Shown one piece after another: positions 1-8,568 of a stretch of 64,000 bases of DNA. A program made the position numbers and the translations under genes. The first letter of the stretch is position 1. Each line of letters starts with the position of its first letter. The DNA is from Methylotuvimicrobium buryatense 5G (GTDB lineage Bacteria; Pseudomonadota; Gammaproteobacteria; Methylococcales; Methylomonadaceae): contig NZ_KB455575.1 of assembly GCF_000341735.1 (NCBI RefSeq), positions 3,292,570 through 3,356,569 of the forward strand. The letters run 5' to 3'. The notes under the pieces are model-generated. The model searched no databases and was not told where the DNA came from. It was given only the letters and a program-made list of their open reading frames with translations.

Positions 1-424
1 AATCGATCGCCTTCTTGCCGTCTTCGCTCGCTAATTGTTCGGCATAAAATCCGGCTACTTGATCCATCAAGTCGAAGAGAGGCCCGACATCGCTCCGGGA
101 GCTTCCTGCCGGCGCTACAAATGACTCGCGCGGCACCGAAACACCGACAAATGCAGCCAGATCTTCGACCGCCTCGACAAAATCCAAATGACTAAAATCC
201 ATCAAGAAGCTGATGGCATTGCCGCTGGCTCCGCATCCAAAACAATAAAAGAACTGTTTTTTACGATTAACCGAAAAACTAGGCGTTTTTTCTGAGTGAA
301 ACGGACAGCGCGCTACAAAGTTGCTACCCGTTTTTTTTAAAGGAACGTGCGAGTCGATTAAATCAACGATGTCAACTCGCAGTAGGAGATCATTAATAAA
401 GTCTCGAGGAATTCTACCGGACAT
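1..424 (-). CDS. dnaG: DNA primase, N-terminal part (cut by window edge)
   Basis: DnaG makes the RNA primers for DNA replication at the fork. The minus-strand frame is open from the ATG at 422-424 to the left edge, giving about 141 N-terminal residues; the Toprim catalytic core and helicase-binding domain lie outside. The visible part is the zinc-binding domain, with Cys40, His43, Cys61 and Cys64 in the usual CHC2 spacing (motifs RCPFHSEKTPSF and FYCFGCGASG). It is the last visible gene of the rpsU-yqeY-dnaG series, the macromolecular-synthesis operon in which rpoD normally follows dnaG. The family assignment is secure; only the missing part is unknown. Confidence 0.97.
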   Translation of the reverse strand, partial: MSGRIPRDFINDLLLRVDIVDLIDSHVPLKKTGSNFVARCPFHSEKTPSFSVNRKKQFFYCFGCGASGNAISFLMDFSHLDFVEAVEDLAAFVGVSVPRESFVAPAGSSRSDVGPLFDLMDQVAGFYAEQLASEDGKKAID

Positions 425-465
425 AGATTACCCGGAACTCAAACTTTAAAACACGAATTGGACTA

Positions 466-915
466 TCACCCTGCTAAAACGGCTTTAATTTTTGCACTAA
501 CGATCGACATATCGGCGCGACCTTGCATTTTATCTCTCAACAACCCCATCACCTTACCCATATCCTTAACCGACTCGGCACCGGATTGCTGAACCGCTTC
601 GGCAATCATTTGATCGATTTCCTGCTCGGTTAATGCCTGCGGCAAATAATCCTGAATCACCAAAATCTCGGCTTCTTCGACCTCGGCCAAATCCATCCGG
701 TTTGCTCCGGTGTACTGCCTGATCGACTCTCGCCGCTGCTTGACCATTTTATCAAGCACAACAATGATCTGATCGTTATCGAGTTCAATACGCTCATCGA
801 CCTCGCGCTGCTTGATGGCCGCCATGATTAAACGTATCACGGCAAGCCTCGCTTTATCGCCGCCTTTCATGGCGGCCTTCATATCTTCCCTGATACGGTC
901 TTTTAGTAATTCCAT
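466..915 (-). CDS. yqeY: GatB/YqeY domain protein
   Basis: A 149-residue protein matching the full length of the YqeY family, a stand-alone relative of the C-terminal tRNA-binding tail domain of the GatB amidotransferase subunit. It opens MELLKDRIREDMKAAMKGG and has the family's pattern of conserved blocks, including the QREVDER segment and a glycine-rich C-terminal region (GADMSIV type). Its exact cellular role is not established; a link to tRNA or translation is inferred from the homology. It sits between rpsU (22 bp upstream) and dnaG (41 bp downstream) in the same direction, so it is probably co-transcribed with them. Confidence 0.93.
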   Translation of the reverse strand: MELLKDRIREDMKAAMKGGDKARLAVIRLIMAAIKQREVDERIELDNDQIIVVLDKMVKQRRESIRQYTGANRMDLAEVEEAEILVIQDYLPQALTEQEIDQMIAEAVQQSGAESVKDMGKVMGLLRDKMQGRADMSIVSAKIKAVLAG

Positions 916-937
916 ACCGATCTCGATTCCGGACGAA

Positions 938-1171
938 TTATAATTGCGGACGACCGCGGCGCAGATTTTTCAATGCATAACGTTCGCGAGCCAATTTTTT
1001 TAAATGACGCTTGATCGCCGCAGCACCTTTTCTTTTGCGTTCGGCAGTGGGTTTTTCATAGAATTCACGACGTCTGACTTCGGACAGGACACCGGCTTTC
1101 TCGCAAGCACGTTTAAAACGGCGAATAGCAATATCGAATGGTTCGTTTTCTTTAACTTTTACTGACGGCAT
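938..1171 (-). CDS. rpsU: 30S ribosomal protein S21
   Basis: S21 is a small basic protein of the 30S ribosomal subunit needed for initiation on natural mRNAs. The 77-residue product opens [20 protein letters not shown] and carries the family block [20 protein letters not shown] followed by a Lys/Arg-rich tail, which binds 16S rRNA. Length and sequence fit the family throughout. It is first in the minus-strand run rpsU-yqeY-dnaG and is divergent from tsaD, an arrangement common in gammaproteobacteria. The shared promoters should lie in the roughly 105 bp between 1172 and 1276. Confidence 0.98.
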   Translation of the reverse strand: MPSVKVKENEPFDIAIRRFKRACEKAGVLSEVRRREFYEKPTAERKRKGAAAIKRHLKKLARERYALKNLRRGRPQL

Positions 1172-1276
1172 TATTAATAATCCAACTGTGTTAATATTTA
1201 AAAATTGAAGGACGATAGTCCCTATATAAAAAAGAACTCGTTATTATACGCCCTCTTAGCATTTTTTCAAAAATCC

Positions 1277-2287
1277 ATGTACGTTTTAGGCTTAGAAACT
1301 TCCTGCGATGAAACCGGAGTCGCCATTTATCATTCCGAAAAAGGTCTCATCAACCATTTGCTCTACAGTCAAATCGACATGCACAGCGAATACGGCGGCG
1401 TCGTTCCCGAACTGGCCTCGCGCGACCATATTCGCAAACTCGTCCCGCTGATCAAACAATGCATAAACGAAGCCGGACTAACGAGCCGAGATATCGGCGG
1501 TATTGCCTATACAGCGGGGCCTGGACTAATGGGCGCCTTGCTAGTCGGCGCGGCTACGGCAAACAGCTTAGCTTGGGCTTGGCGTAAACCGGCGATCGCG
1601 GTTCACCACATGGAGGGACACTTACTCGCGCCAATGCTGGAAAACGATCCGCCGTCATTTCCGTTTCTAGCCTTGTTGATTTCGGGAGGTCATACGATGC
1701 TGGTCGAAGTTAAAGGTATCGGCCGATATCGCTTATTAGGAGAATCGCTCGACGACGCTGCCGGCGAAGCCTTCGACAAAACCGCCAAAATGCTCGGTCT
1801 GGGTTATCCTGGAGGACCCAAACTATCCGAACTGGCTAAACGCGGTTCGCCACGCTTTAAATTCCCAAGGCCGATGACCGACCGACCAGGGCTCGACTTC
1901 AGTTTCAGCGGCCTAAAAACTTACACAATGAATGCATTGCACGACACAGCGCAATCCGATCAAGACAAAGCCGACATCGCCTTCGCATTTCAGACCGCCG
2001 TTGCCGAAACATTGAGTATCAAATGCAAGCGCGCACTACAACAAACCCGGCTGACCACATTGGTCGTGGCCGGCGGCGTCAGCGCTAATTCGACCATACG
2101 CCAATCTTTGACGGAAATGGCCGACAAAGAACGAGCCCTAATTTATTTTCCACGACCTGAATTTTGTACAGATAATGGCGCAATGATTGCCTATGCCGGT
2201 TGCCAGAGATTGATGGCCGACCAACACCAGGGAAGCGTTATATTTGCACGCGCACGCTGGCCGATTGAAGAACTGCCGCCGGTTTAA
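1277..2287 (+). CDS. tsaD: tRNA N6-adenosine threonylcarbamoyltransferase
   Basis: TsaD transfers the threonylcarbamoyl group onto A37 of tRNAs that read ANN codons (t6A), together with TsaB, TsaC and TsaE. I take the ATG at 1277 ([14 protein letters not shown]), giving 336 residues, the normal family length; the frame is open 24 codons further upstream but that extension is not family-like. The metal-binding HMEGH motif is at about residues 111-115, and the ASKHA nucleotide-binding blocks are visible ([36 protein letters not shown]). It is divergently transcribed from rpsU, a widely conserved pairing. Confidence 0.97.
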   Translation: MYVLGLETSCDETGVAIYHSEKGLINHLLYSQIDMHSEYGGVVPELASRDHIRKLVPLIKQCINEAGLTSRDIGGIAYTAGPGLMGALLVGAATANSLAWAWRKPAIAVHHMEGHLLAPMLENDPPSFPFLALLISGGHTMLVEVKGIGRYRLLGESLDDAAGEAFDKTAKMLGLGYPGGPKLSELAKRGSPRFKFPRPMTDRPGLDFSFSGLKTYTMNALHDTAQSDQDKADIAFAFQTAVAETLSIKCKRALQQTRLTTLVVAGGVSANSTIRQSLTEMADKERALIYFPRPEFCTDNGAMIAYAGCQRLMADQHQGSVIFARARWPIEELPPV

Positions 2288-2380
2288 CTGACTACTTAAA
2301 TATAGTTCGACTTTATTGAAGGTGCGGGGCGTATCTGTCGAGGACCGCCGCTGCCGACATCCTCGTAAAACTCCCCCGAA

Positions 2381-2417
2381 CTGCTAACTGCTAACTGCTA
2401 ACTGCTAACTGCTAACT
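2381..2417. repeat. 7-bp tandem repeat (CTGCTAA)x5.3
   Basis: Thirty-seven bases made of five full and one partial copy of CTGCTAA between the convergent tsaD and plsY genes. It is a short microsatellite, expected to change copy number by slippage. No gene or terminator hairpin was seen in the rest of the 164-bp gap (2288-2451). Confidence 0.95.
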
Positions 2418-2451
2418 AAAATTATAAGCCATCGAACTATCCCCGCTTAAT

Positions 2452-3024
2452 TTAGCTCTCCTCGCCGGCCAATAGCCTCTGTATGTTACTTTTATGACGC
2501 CACAATAATAATACGGTCATCAGCACACAAGACCCGACAAGACCTGGACTCTCGACAATGTACCATGCATACGCGGATGATAAGCTTGATGCAATCAATG
2601 CCGATAAAGACGAAATCTTGGAAATTTTATAAATTAACAGCCAAGTTGCAATAACCGCGAAGCCTAATGCCCAGGAAAAACCCAACAATACACCGACCGA
2701 TGTCGCAACCCCTTTACCGCCTTTGAATCCAAAAAAAACCGGATACAAATGCCCAAGAAACGCCGCCAAACCGATCAAGGCCAACGCATCGACAGGCATG
2801 CCCAGTATTTTTGCTAAATACACAGGCAATAAGCCCTTCAACATATCGCCTAACAACGTAATGCCGGCCGCTTTTTTGCCGCCGATTCTCATCACATTCG
2901 TCGCTCCGGGATTTCCGGACCCCTGCTCACGAGGATCAGGCAACCCCATCATTCGACAAACAATAATCGCACTAGAAACCGAACCAGCCAAATACGCAAA
3001 CACCACAAACAAGCTTTCAAGCAT
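2452..3024 (-). CDS. plsY: Glycerol-3-phosphate acyltransferase (acyl-phosphate dependent)
   Basis: PlsY moves an acyl group from acyl-phosphate to glycerol-3-phosphate in the inner membrane, the first step of phospholipid synthesis. The start used is the ATG at 3022-3024 (MLESLFVVFAYLAGSVSSA), giving 190 residues; the frame is open further upstream but that extension does not look like the family. The conserved blocks are present: SGNPGATNVMR (substrate binding) at about residues 37-47 and the loop GHLYPVFFGFKGGKGVATS at about 92-110. Several hydrophobic helices separate them. It is divergent from folB, as in many gammaproteobacteria where plsY, folB and tsaD lie together. Confidence 0.96.
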   Translation of the reverse strand: MLESLFVVFAYLAGSVSSAIIVCRMMGLPDPREQGSGNPGATNVMRIGGKKAAGITLLGDMLKGLLPVYLAKILGMPVDALALIGLAAFLGHLYPVFFGFKGGKGVATSVGVLLGFSWALGFAVIATWLLIYKISKISSLSALIASSLSSAYAWYIVESPGLVGSCVLMTVLLLWRHKSNIQRLLAGEES

Positions 3025-3163
3025 TATCTCACCTATCAACATAGAACTATATTTCCCCCAACATTCAATAAATTTGATGATATTTAAGGCCAATTGCTAT
3101 AAATTTGCCTTATATCATTCTTATATCGATAATAACTCAACGACATAATAAACGGAAAATTCA

Positions 3164-3517
3164 ATGGACATCATTTTTTTAGGTGGTCTGGAAATCGAAA
3201 CGATCATTGGTATCTATGACTGGGAAAGAACCCAAAAACAGACCATTGTACTTGATATACAAATGGCCTTCGATATTAGCAAAGCAGCCGAGACCGACGA
3301 TATCAAGCATGCCCTCGACTACAAGACCGTTTCCAAACGCATTATTTCGTTTGTCGAAGCGAGCGAATTTTTTCTAGTCGAAAAATTAATCGAAGAAATT
3401 GCTAGATTGATACAAAGCGAATTTCATGTACCATGGGTAAAAATCGTATTAAACAAAAAAGGCGCCATTCGCGGAGCCAGCGATGTCGGCATTATCATCG
3501 AACGAGGTGAAAAATAA
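3164..3517 (+). CDS. folB: Dihydroneopterin aldolase
   Basis: FolB converts 7,8-dihydroneopterin to 6-hydroxymethyl-7,8-dihydropterin in folate synthesis. The 117-residue product has the usual family length, the N-terminal block GLEIETIIGIYDWERTQKQ with the conserved Glu near residue 21, the DYKTVSKRI block and a C-terminal GASDVGIIIER segment. The ATG at 3164 is preceded by a purine-rich AACGGAAAA stretch. It lies 3 bp upstream of folK, whose product uses the FolB product as substrate, so the two form a two-gene folate operon. Confidence 0.96.
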   Translation: MDIIFLGGLEIETIIGIYDWERTQKQTIVLDIQMAFDISKAAETDDIKHALDYKTVSKRIISFVEASEFFLVEKLIEEIARLIQSEFHVPWVKIVLNKKGAIRGASDVGIIIERGEK

Positions 3518-3520
3518 ATC

Positions 3521-4036
3521 ATGGCGCGATGCTATATCAGCATAGGCAGCAACATCGACCGGGAAACCAATATTCCTTCAAGCCTACGTGCGCTCAAAAA
3601 TCATTTCGGCGAACTGATCATTTCCAGCACTTACGAATCGGAAGCGGTCGGCTTCAGCGGCGATAATTTTTATAACCTCGTTGTGGGGTTCGATACCGAT
3701 CTCGATGTCAAAAACGTAGCCAAGATACTCAAACAAATCGAATTGGAACATGGCCGAATTCGCGAGAGTAAAAAATTTTCCGCGCGAACACTAGATCTTG
3801 ATTTACTGTTATACGATGATCTAATTATCGAAGATGGCCGATTACAAATACCTCGAAAGGAAATCGAACAATACGCCTTCGTCCTTGAACCGCTCGCTGA
3901 AATTGCTCCGGCCAGCAAACATCCGATTAGCCGATTATCTTATAAAGAATTATGGCAAAATCTAGATAAAAGTAATCTCAAACAAGCGCGCATTCTGCCT
4001 GATTGGCCTCTTAGAAACGGAGACGGAATAAATTAA
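3521..4036 (+). CDS. folK: 2-amino-4-hydroxy-6-hydroxymethyldihydropteridine pyrophosphokinase
   Basis: FolK (HPPK) pyrophosphorylates 6-hydroxymethyl-7,8-dihydropterin, the step after FolB. The 171-residue product has the full set of family blocks: YISIGSNI near the N terminus, YNLVVGFDTDLD, and RTLDLDLLLYDD with the Mg-binding aspartates, followed by IPRKEIEQYAFVLEPLAEIAP. It starts 3 bp after folB. Its stop codon TAA (4034-4036) directly abuts a palindromic insertion element beginning at 4037, so any native downstream terminator has been displaced. Confidence 0.97.
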   Translation: MARCYISIGSNIDRETNIPSSLRALKNHFGELIISSTYESEAVGFSGDNFYNLVVGFDTDLDVKNVAKILKQIELEHGRIRESKKFSARTLDLDLLLYDDLIIEDGRLQIPRKEIEQYAFVLEPLAEIAPASKHPISRLSYKELWQNLDKSNLKQARILPDWPLRNGDGIN

Positions 4037-4250
4037 GGATTTCGTGATAAATAACGTCCTGGAACTATGGGCTTTGTTGAGGGTTCGGTAACTCGCTTGG
4101 CAGGACGCTGCACCTAAATTATCCAAGACAATTAACCATAGGCTAATAGACTATGAAATTTAGGTGCTAGGTAAATACGTCCCGTGTGCTTGCTGCCAAT
4201 CGAGCAACCGAACCTTCCATAAAATAGGGAAGTTATTTACGACCAAATCC
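4037..4250. mobile_element. Non-autonomous palindromic element with GGA...TCC ends (copy 1)
   Basis: The 214-bp element begins GGATTTCGTGATAAATAAC and ends in an imperfect inverted copy (GTTATTTACGACCAAATCC). Inside is a second inverted pair, GGTTCGGTAACTCG near the left and CGAGCAACCGAACC near the right. It is flanked by TAA on both sides (the left TAA is the folK stop), a possible 3-bp target duplication. It has no ORF. Copies with related ends are at 22506-22934 and 25059-25340. Confidence 0.75.
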
Positions 4251-4458
4251 TAAACGGCACACGCACGATTTTGGTTTTAGTTCAAGGAGCGGGCTTCCCA
4301 CTTAAGGCGGGACAAAAGCACTAAGGATTACCTGATTAGCAAGTTTCTTCAGCTAAAGCCCAAAGATCAGCATATCCTTAGCAGGACGGGGTTCGCAAGC
4401 CATGCGCGTCAAGCTAAAAACGGCCAACCCGCATCACGCTCTTTCCAAAGCTCCAGCT

Positions 4459-4850
4459 CTCATCGTTATACATATGTCAAAAATTACCCTTTTGCAATCT
4501 TAACCAATGAGACCTCGATACTTTTTATTGCCATTTAACACCCTTGGATCTCCCTCACCTAACGCTCACTGCCATTAAGTTAAGGGAAGCCCGTCATTCC
4601 GCCATGGACTGGCGGAATCCAGTGCCATGGATGGCAAGCTTTTGAGGCAAAGTAGATCCTGGATACAAGCATTACTTAATTCTGTGATGGCTTAACTTAA
4701 TGGCAGTGTCACCTAACGCTAGGTGATCCGCGTAGGGTACGCTATGCGTACCATGGTAACCCCGCGATGTTAATTTCATGTGCCAACCGAACCGCTAGGG
4801 CACGGCTTTGGTACGCGCAGCGTACCCTACAATTTATGTATAACGATGAG
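4459..4850. mobile_element. Middle nested element with 10-bp target duplication
   Basis: Its ends are CTCATCGTTATACAT (4459-4473) and the exact inverse ATGTATAACGATGAG (4836-4850). The 10-bp direct repeat AGCTCCAGCT flanks it at 4449-4458 and 4851-4860. Removing the element and one AGCTCCAGCT restores the sequence of the uninterrupted outer element at 48151-48424 (CTCTTTCC..AAGCTCCAG), which confirms the insertion. Confidence 0.85.
4567..4708. mobile_element. Inner 142-bp MITE with 12-bp target duplication, copy 1
   Basis: Terminal inverted repeats CACTGCCATTAAGTTAA and TTAACTTAATGGCAGTG match perfectly. The flanking 12-bp direct repeat TCACCTAACGCT is at 4555-4566 and 4709-4720. Inside is a strong hairpin, ATTCCGCCA with TGGCGGAAT. 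It lies within the middle element (4459-4850). A second copy is at 52920-53060. The 10-12 bp duplications resemble those of IS4-type transposases, which is inference. Confidence 0.9.
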
Positions 4851-5104
4851 AGCTCCAGCTTGGGAAAGACACCCCGGAAGCTCCAGCTTCCTGTGACCGA
4901 CACAACCTCCGCACATTCTCAATCAATCCCGACTCGCTCGCTCGTTCAATCTTTCTTGATTGTCGGGAAGCTAGAGCTTCCCGAACAGGTTACCCAAGCT
5001 GGAGCTTGGGTAACAGCATATTTTAGTTTTTGCGACTACGACTAGCCTCTGCTCGGACACTTGGCTTCGGTAAGCTGAAGCCTCTTGCTAATCAAAAAGG
5101 ATTA

Positions 5105-5215
5105 ACCGTTCGCCCTGAGCCCTTCGGCTGAGCTCAGGAGAGCCCTGTCGAAGGGTGGACGGTTAATCCGCCCATGGTTCGACAGGCTCACCACGAACGG
5201 ATTAACCTTAAACTC
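5105..5215. repeat. REP-like palindromic repeat (TTCGACAGGCTC type)
   Basis: A stretch built from GTTCGCCCTGAGC, CCCTGTCGAAGGGTGGACGG and GGTTCGACAGGCTCACC, whose parts pair to form hairpins, framed by GGATTAACC and GGTTAATCC. This is a common intergenic repeat type in many Proteobacteria. Between 5216 and 5516 there is only AT-rich non-coding sequence leading to the next gene. Confidence 0.6.
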
Positions 5216-5516
5216 ACCAAGAACGAATTAACCTTAAACTGTCCCGCGTCAAGTGAGTAGCCAAGGAGCGCAAACAGGTGTATAGCTGACTATGTAACTG
5301 TTTGTGTAGCTCAGAAGGCCTATGGGTTGCCAAATCTATAAAAGCACCCCCTTAATCAAGGATCTATTTATAACTTCGTTATTCTTTATTAAAATTTAGG
5401 CTATGCTTTTTTACTATCTGCTATTCAAATTTACTCGATAAAAAATCGAATCGATTAGTTTTTTCATACCTACCTAATATCCCGCGGATTCAACTATCAA
5501 TCGCTATGAATTTACG

Positions 5517-6350
5517 ATGACCTCGTCCCCTTCCCCCACAAACCGCGGACTCGATAAATCTTTCGAGTCGTTTAGCGCGGATTTACATCGATTGGCGAAG
5601 CAACAACTGCAAGAACACGTAGGCGCGAGAACCTTCAAGCTTGTTTATCAACAACAAGCTTTTTGGATTAAACAGAGCCAGATTGCTCACCGTAGCATTT
5701 GGCATTGGCTAGGAACCGTTGTCGCGATATTGAGCCGCAACCCCTTGCTAAAGTCCACCGTCGCAACAGGAGGGCCCGAGGCATTGAAAGCCGAGGCTAG
5801 CCGCTTGAGAAAGCTTGCTGCTTTAGGCATTAGCGTTCCTCAAATCGTTGCCGAAGGCAAGGGCTGGTTCATGCTTAATGATATCGGCCGCCCATTGACG
5901 GGCTGGATTAGAGACTCCAAAGTTTCTAGGGAACAAAAATGCACAATCGTCAAAAAGGCCTCCGAACAATTGGCCTTGCTTCACAGTCAAGGGCTCTGGC
6001 ACGGCCGCCCCGCTTTCAGAGACATGGCTTACGATGGTCAATCCTTCGGTTTTTTAGATTTCGAAGAAGATCCGAGCAGCATACTGACTCCGGATCAATG
6101 CATGATGCGCGATGCCTTGCTTTATTTCCATAGCTTACATCGATACCTAGCCGATGATCGAACCATGATCCTAGAAGCAATCGAATCCTACCGACAGCTG
6201 GCGCCTAATTCGACTTGGCGCAATACCCTTTCCTTCGCAAGACAAGTTTGGCTGATTTACGGACTGCTTGCTTTGCTGCACCGTTATTTAGGAAAGGATG
6301 CAAAATACGCTTACCAAACCCTCAAAACCCTAAGAAACTACGGCAACTAA
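5517..6350 (+). CDS. Kdo-kinase/BUD32-like protein kinase family protein
   Basis: A 277-residue protein with the fold signature of small bacterial eukaryotic-like kinases related to lipopolysaccharide Kdo/heptose kinases. Visible parts are an ATP-lobe region with a Lys in QQAFWIKQSQ (about residue 55), the helix segment EALKAEASRLRKLAALG, a catalytic loop HSQGLWHGRPAFRDMAYD around residues 164-181, and a metal-binding FLDFEED around 186-192. The C-terminal part is hydrophobic. The true substrate (sugar, lipid A core or protein) cannot be told from sequence. It stands alone between a repeat island and the convergent pteridine reductase gene. Confidence 0.7.
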   Translation: MTSSPSPTNRGLDKSFESFSADLHRLAKQQLQEHVGARTFKLVYQQQAFWIKQSQIAHRSIWHWLGTVVAILSRNPLLKSTVATGGPEALKAEASRLRKLAALGISVPQIVAEGKGWFMLNDIGRPLTGWIRDSKVSREQKCTIVKKASEQLALLHSQGLWHGRPAFRDMAYDGQSFGFLDFEEDPSSILTPDQCMMRDALLYFHSLHRYLADDRTMILEAIESYRQLAPNSTWRNTLSFARQVWLIYGLLALLHRYLGKDAKYAYQTLKTLRNYGN

Positions 6351-6381
6351 AGACGATTCCCCAAATGCGTTCGCTGAAGGG

Positions 6382-7119
6382 TTAGCAAAACAATGTTCTC
6401 CCTCCATCGACCGCAATGACTTGGCCAGTAATGTAATCTGCGTCCTTGATTAAAAACCGTACTGCGCGAGCAATATCCTCGGGCGCGCCGCTGCGTTTCA
6501 GCGCAATCCGTTCGACAATTTCTTGTTTAACCGCTTCCGACATATCCTGCTCCGGCCATAAAATTGCACCGGGCGACACTGCGTTGACCCTGATGTCCGG
6601 GCCTAGCTCCTTGGCCATAACGCGGGTCATCGCCACTAAGCCGGCCTTGGCTATACTATATACCGGATAACCTTTGAGTCCCCGTTCCGCATGAATATCG
6701 GTAATATTCACGACACAACCCCGCCTTGCCGAAAGCTCCTTGATTAAGGCTTGCGTTAAAAAAAACGGCGCTTTGAGATTACTGCCGATCAACTCATCCC
6801 AGTCATGCTCGGAAACTTGGCCGATTCCGGTCGGATAAAACGAAGACGCATTATTGACCAAGGCATCGATACCGCCCCAGGCCGTTTTCGCATAATCGGC
6901 CAACAATAACAATTCAGCCTTTACCGCCAAATCCGCCTTAATTGTCTGTGCCGAGTCGAGTCGAATGTCGTTCAACAAATCGCACAACTGCCGAGCACTA
7001 CTCTCCGATGATCTATAATGCAACAAGATATTAAACCCGCTTTCATGCAACAACTTCGCGCAGGCCGCGCCAATACGCTTGGCGCCACCGGTAATCAATA
7101 CATTTTTGCGCACGAACAC
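6382..7119 (-). CDS. Short-chain dehydrogenase, pteridine reductase type
   Basis: A 245-residue SDR enzyme. The nucleotide motif TGGAKRIG (residues 10-17) has the Arg typical of pteridine reductases such as FolM/PTR1 rather than the TGxxxGIG of FabG. Other blocks are LVNNASSF at about 87-94, the catalytic YSIAKAG at about 154-160, and VNAVSPGAI further on. It probably reduces dihydrobiopterin-like or dihydrofolate-like pterins with NADPH. The nearby folB-folK pair (2.4 kb away) fits a pterin role but does not prove it. It is divergent from the esterase gene at 7132 with only 12 bp between starts, so the two promoters must overlap the genes. Confidence 0.85.
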   Translation of the reverse strand: MFVRKNVLITGGAKRIGAACAKLLHESGFNILLHYRSSESSARQLCDLLNDIRLDSAQTIKADLAVKAELLLLADYAKTAWGGIDALVNNASSFYPTGIGQVSEHDWDELIGSNLKAPFFLTQALIKELSARRGCVVNITDIHAERGLKGYPVYSIAKAGLVAMTRVMAKELGPDIRVNAVSPGAILWPEQDMSEAVKQEIVERIALKRSGAPEDIARAVRFLIKDADYITGQVIAVDGGRTLFC

Positions 7120-7131
7120 CCCTTCTCGCTT

Positions 7132-7749
7132 ATGAATAAAACCATACTACTCATCGGATTTTACTTATTAATTAACGCTTGTAGCGAATCGCCACCCACT
7201 CTTCCCGAGCTGCCCAAAAATGCAGTCATTCTCGCATTCGGCGATAGCTTGACTTATGGCACCGGCGCGTCTGACGGTGCCGACTATCCTCGCGTATTAT
7301 CCAAATTGATAGCCCGCGAAGTCATCAACGAAGGCCTCCCTGGAGAAACCAGCCAATCGGGGGCACATCGCTTGCCGGCCTTACTCGACGAATATCGCCC
7401 GGATTTGTTGATATTGATTCACGGCGGCAACGACATGCTAAGGAAAATTCCTACCCAGGAAACCATTGACCATCTCAACTCGATGATCGCAGAAGCACAG
7501 CAACGCAATATCGGCGTGATTATGATGGGCGTCCCTAAGCCCGCGTTATTTTTGTTGGATAGTGCGGAATTTTATCGCACCATAGCCGAACAACATGGCA
7601 TTCCGGCAGACCTGAATACACTGCCTGAATTACTCGGTAGTACCGAATTCAAATCGGATCCGGTTCATCTGAATCCTGCCGGCTACAGAAAGCTCGCTGA
7701 AAAAATTCGAGATTTATTGATCAAAACAGGCGCGCTGGCGCCAGCCTAA
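7132..7749 (+). CDS. GDSL-type arylesterase/lysophospholipase, probable lipoprotein
   Basis: A 205-residue SGNH hydrolase of the TesA/arylesterase type. I start at the ATG at 7132 (MNKTILLIGFYLLINAC); an upstream extension of the frame runs into the divergent SDR gene. The N terminus is a hydrophobic signal ending LINAC, a plausible lipobox, so the protein is likely an outer or inner membrane lipoprotein. Catalytic blocks are visible: block I FGDSLTYG with the nucleophile Ser, block III GGND, and block V DPVHLNPAGY with the Asp-His pair. It converges with tatC 26 bp downstream. Confidence 0.88.
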   Translation: MNKTILLIGFYLLINACSESPPTLPELPKNAVILAFGDSLTYGTGASDGADYPRVLSKLIAREVINEGLPGETSQSGAHRLPALLDEYRPDLLILIHGGNDMLRKIPTQETIDHLNSMIAEAQQRNIGVIMMGVPKPALFLLDSAEFYRTIAEQHGIPADLNTLPELLGSTEFKSDPVHLNPAGYRKLAEKIRDLLIKTGALAPA

Positions 7750-7774
7750 AGCTGAACGAAACAATAGAAAATTA

Positions 7775-8563
7775 TCAATCTTTGTCGCTATCGTTAAAAC
7801 TCTGCAATTGACCCGATAACGTCTCGGCGGGTTTACGCACAAATAATCGGGAAAACAACAAACCGAGTTCGAACAAAAGCCACATCGGAATAGCCAACAA
7901 AGTCTGAGATATTGCATCCGGAGGCGTCAAAAACATTCCGATGATAAAAGCGCCGACAATCACATAAGGGCGTTTTTCAGCCAAGGCTTTCGGGGTAACC
8001 AGACCGGTCCAGACCAATACGATCGTAAAAATCGGCACCTCGAACGCCAAGCCAAAGGCAAAAAACAAGGTCAGCACAAAATCGAGATATTTGGCGATAT
8101 CGGTCATTACCGCGACCCCGGCGGGCGCGGCTGCGGTCAGGAAACCGAAGATCAAAGGAAACACAACGAAATAAGCAAACACAACGCCCAGATAGAACAG
8201 AAAGGTACTTGCAATCAAGAGCGGCAAAATCATGCGACGCTCGTTTCTATAGAGCCCCGGAGCGACAAAAGCCCAAAATTGATACAGAATGATCGGTACC
8301 GCAATAAAAATCGACAGTACCAAGGCTAACTTGAAGGGTGTAAAAAAGGGCGATGCGACATCGATCGCGATCATCGTACTGTTTTCCGGCAAGTGGGCAA
8401 GTAACGGCCCCGCCAGAAAACTATAAATTTCGTTAGCATAAGAAGCTAAAGCGAGAAACACGAGTAAAACCGACAAAACGACCTTTAACAGACGATTTCT
8501 CAGTTCAATTAGATGGGAAATAAACGGCTGTTCTTGCGTTTCGTCGAAGTTATCGCGGCTCAT
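7775..8563 (-). CDS. tatC: Sec-independent protein translocase TatC
   Basis: TatC is the multispanning receptor of the twin-arginine translocase, which exports folded proteins. The 262-residue product has six hydrophobic segments, the N-terminal HLIELRNRLLK block (about residues 16-26) and the conserved FWAFVAPGLYRNER loop at about 101-114. Its N-terminal region contains the cytosolic FISHLIELR motif that binds signal peptides. It is last of tatABC and starts 5 bp after tatB ends. The whole cluster follows the his operon in the same direction, as in pseudomonads. Confidence 0.97.
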   Translation of the reverse strand: MSRDNFDETQEQPFISHLIELRNRLLKVVLSVLLVFLALASYANEIYSFLAGPLLAHLPENSTMIAIDVASPFFTPFKLALVLSIFIAVPIILYQFWAFVAPGLYRNERRMILPLLIASTFLFYLGVVFAYFVVFPLIFGFLTAAAPAGVAVMTDIAKYLDFVLTLFFAFGLAFEVPIFTIVLVWTGLVTPKALAEKRPYVIVGAFIIGMFLTPPDAISQTLLAIPMWLLFELGLLFSRLFVRKPAETLSGQLQSFNDSDKD

Positions 8564-8568
8564 AGGAT

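Larger units (their letters stand above)
4331..5096. mobile_element. Outer MITE-like element (TGATTAGCAAG ends) with 8-bp target duplication, copy 1
   Basis: Terminal inverted repeats TGATTAGCAAG (4333-4343) and CTTGCTAATCA (5084-5094). It is flanked by the direct repeat AAGGATTA at 4323-4330 and 5097-5104. It is non-coding. A second, shorter copy is at 48151-48424 with its own 8-bp duplication. This copy is long because another element (4459-4850) has inserted in it, and it also has about 90 extra bases near 4880-4970. Confidence 0.85.

Noticed and set aside
4767..5045. Plus-strand 92-codon ORF in the repeat island
   Set aside because: It crosses the ends of two nested elements and is made of palindromic repeat sequence.
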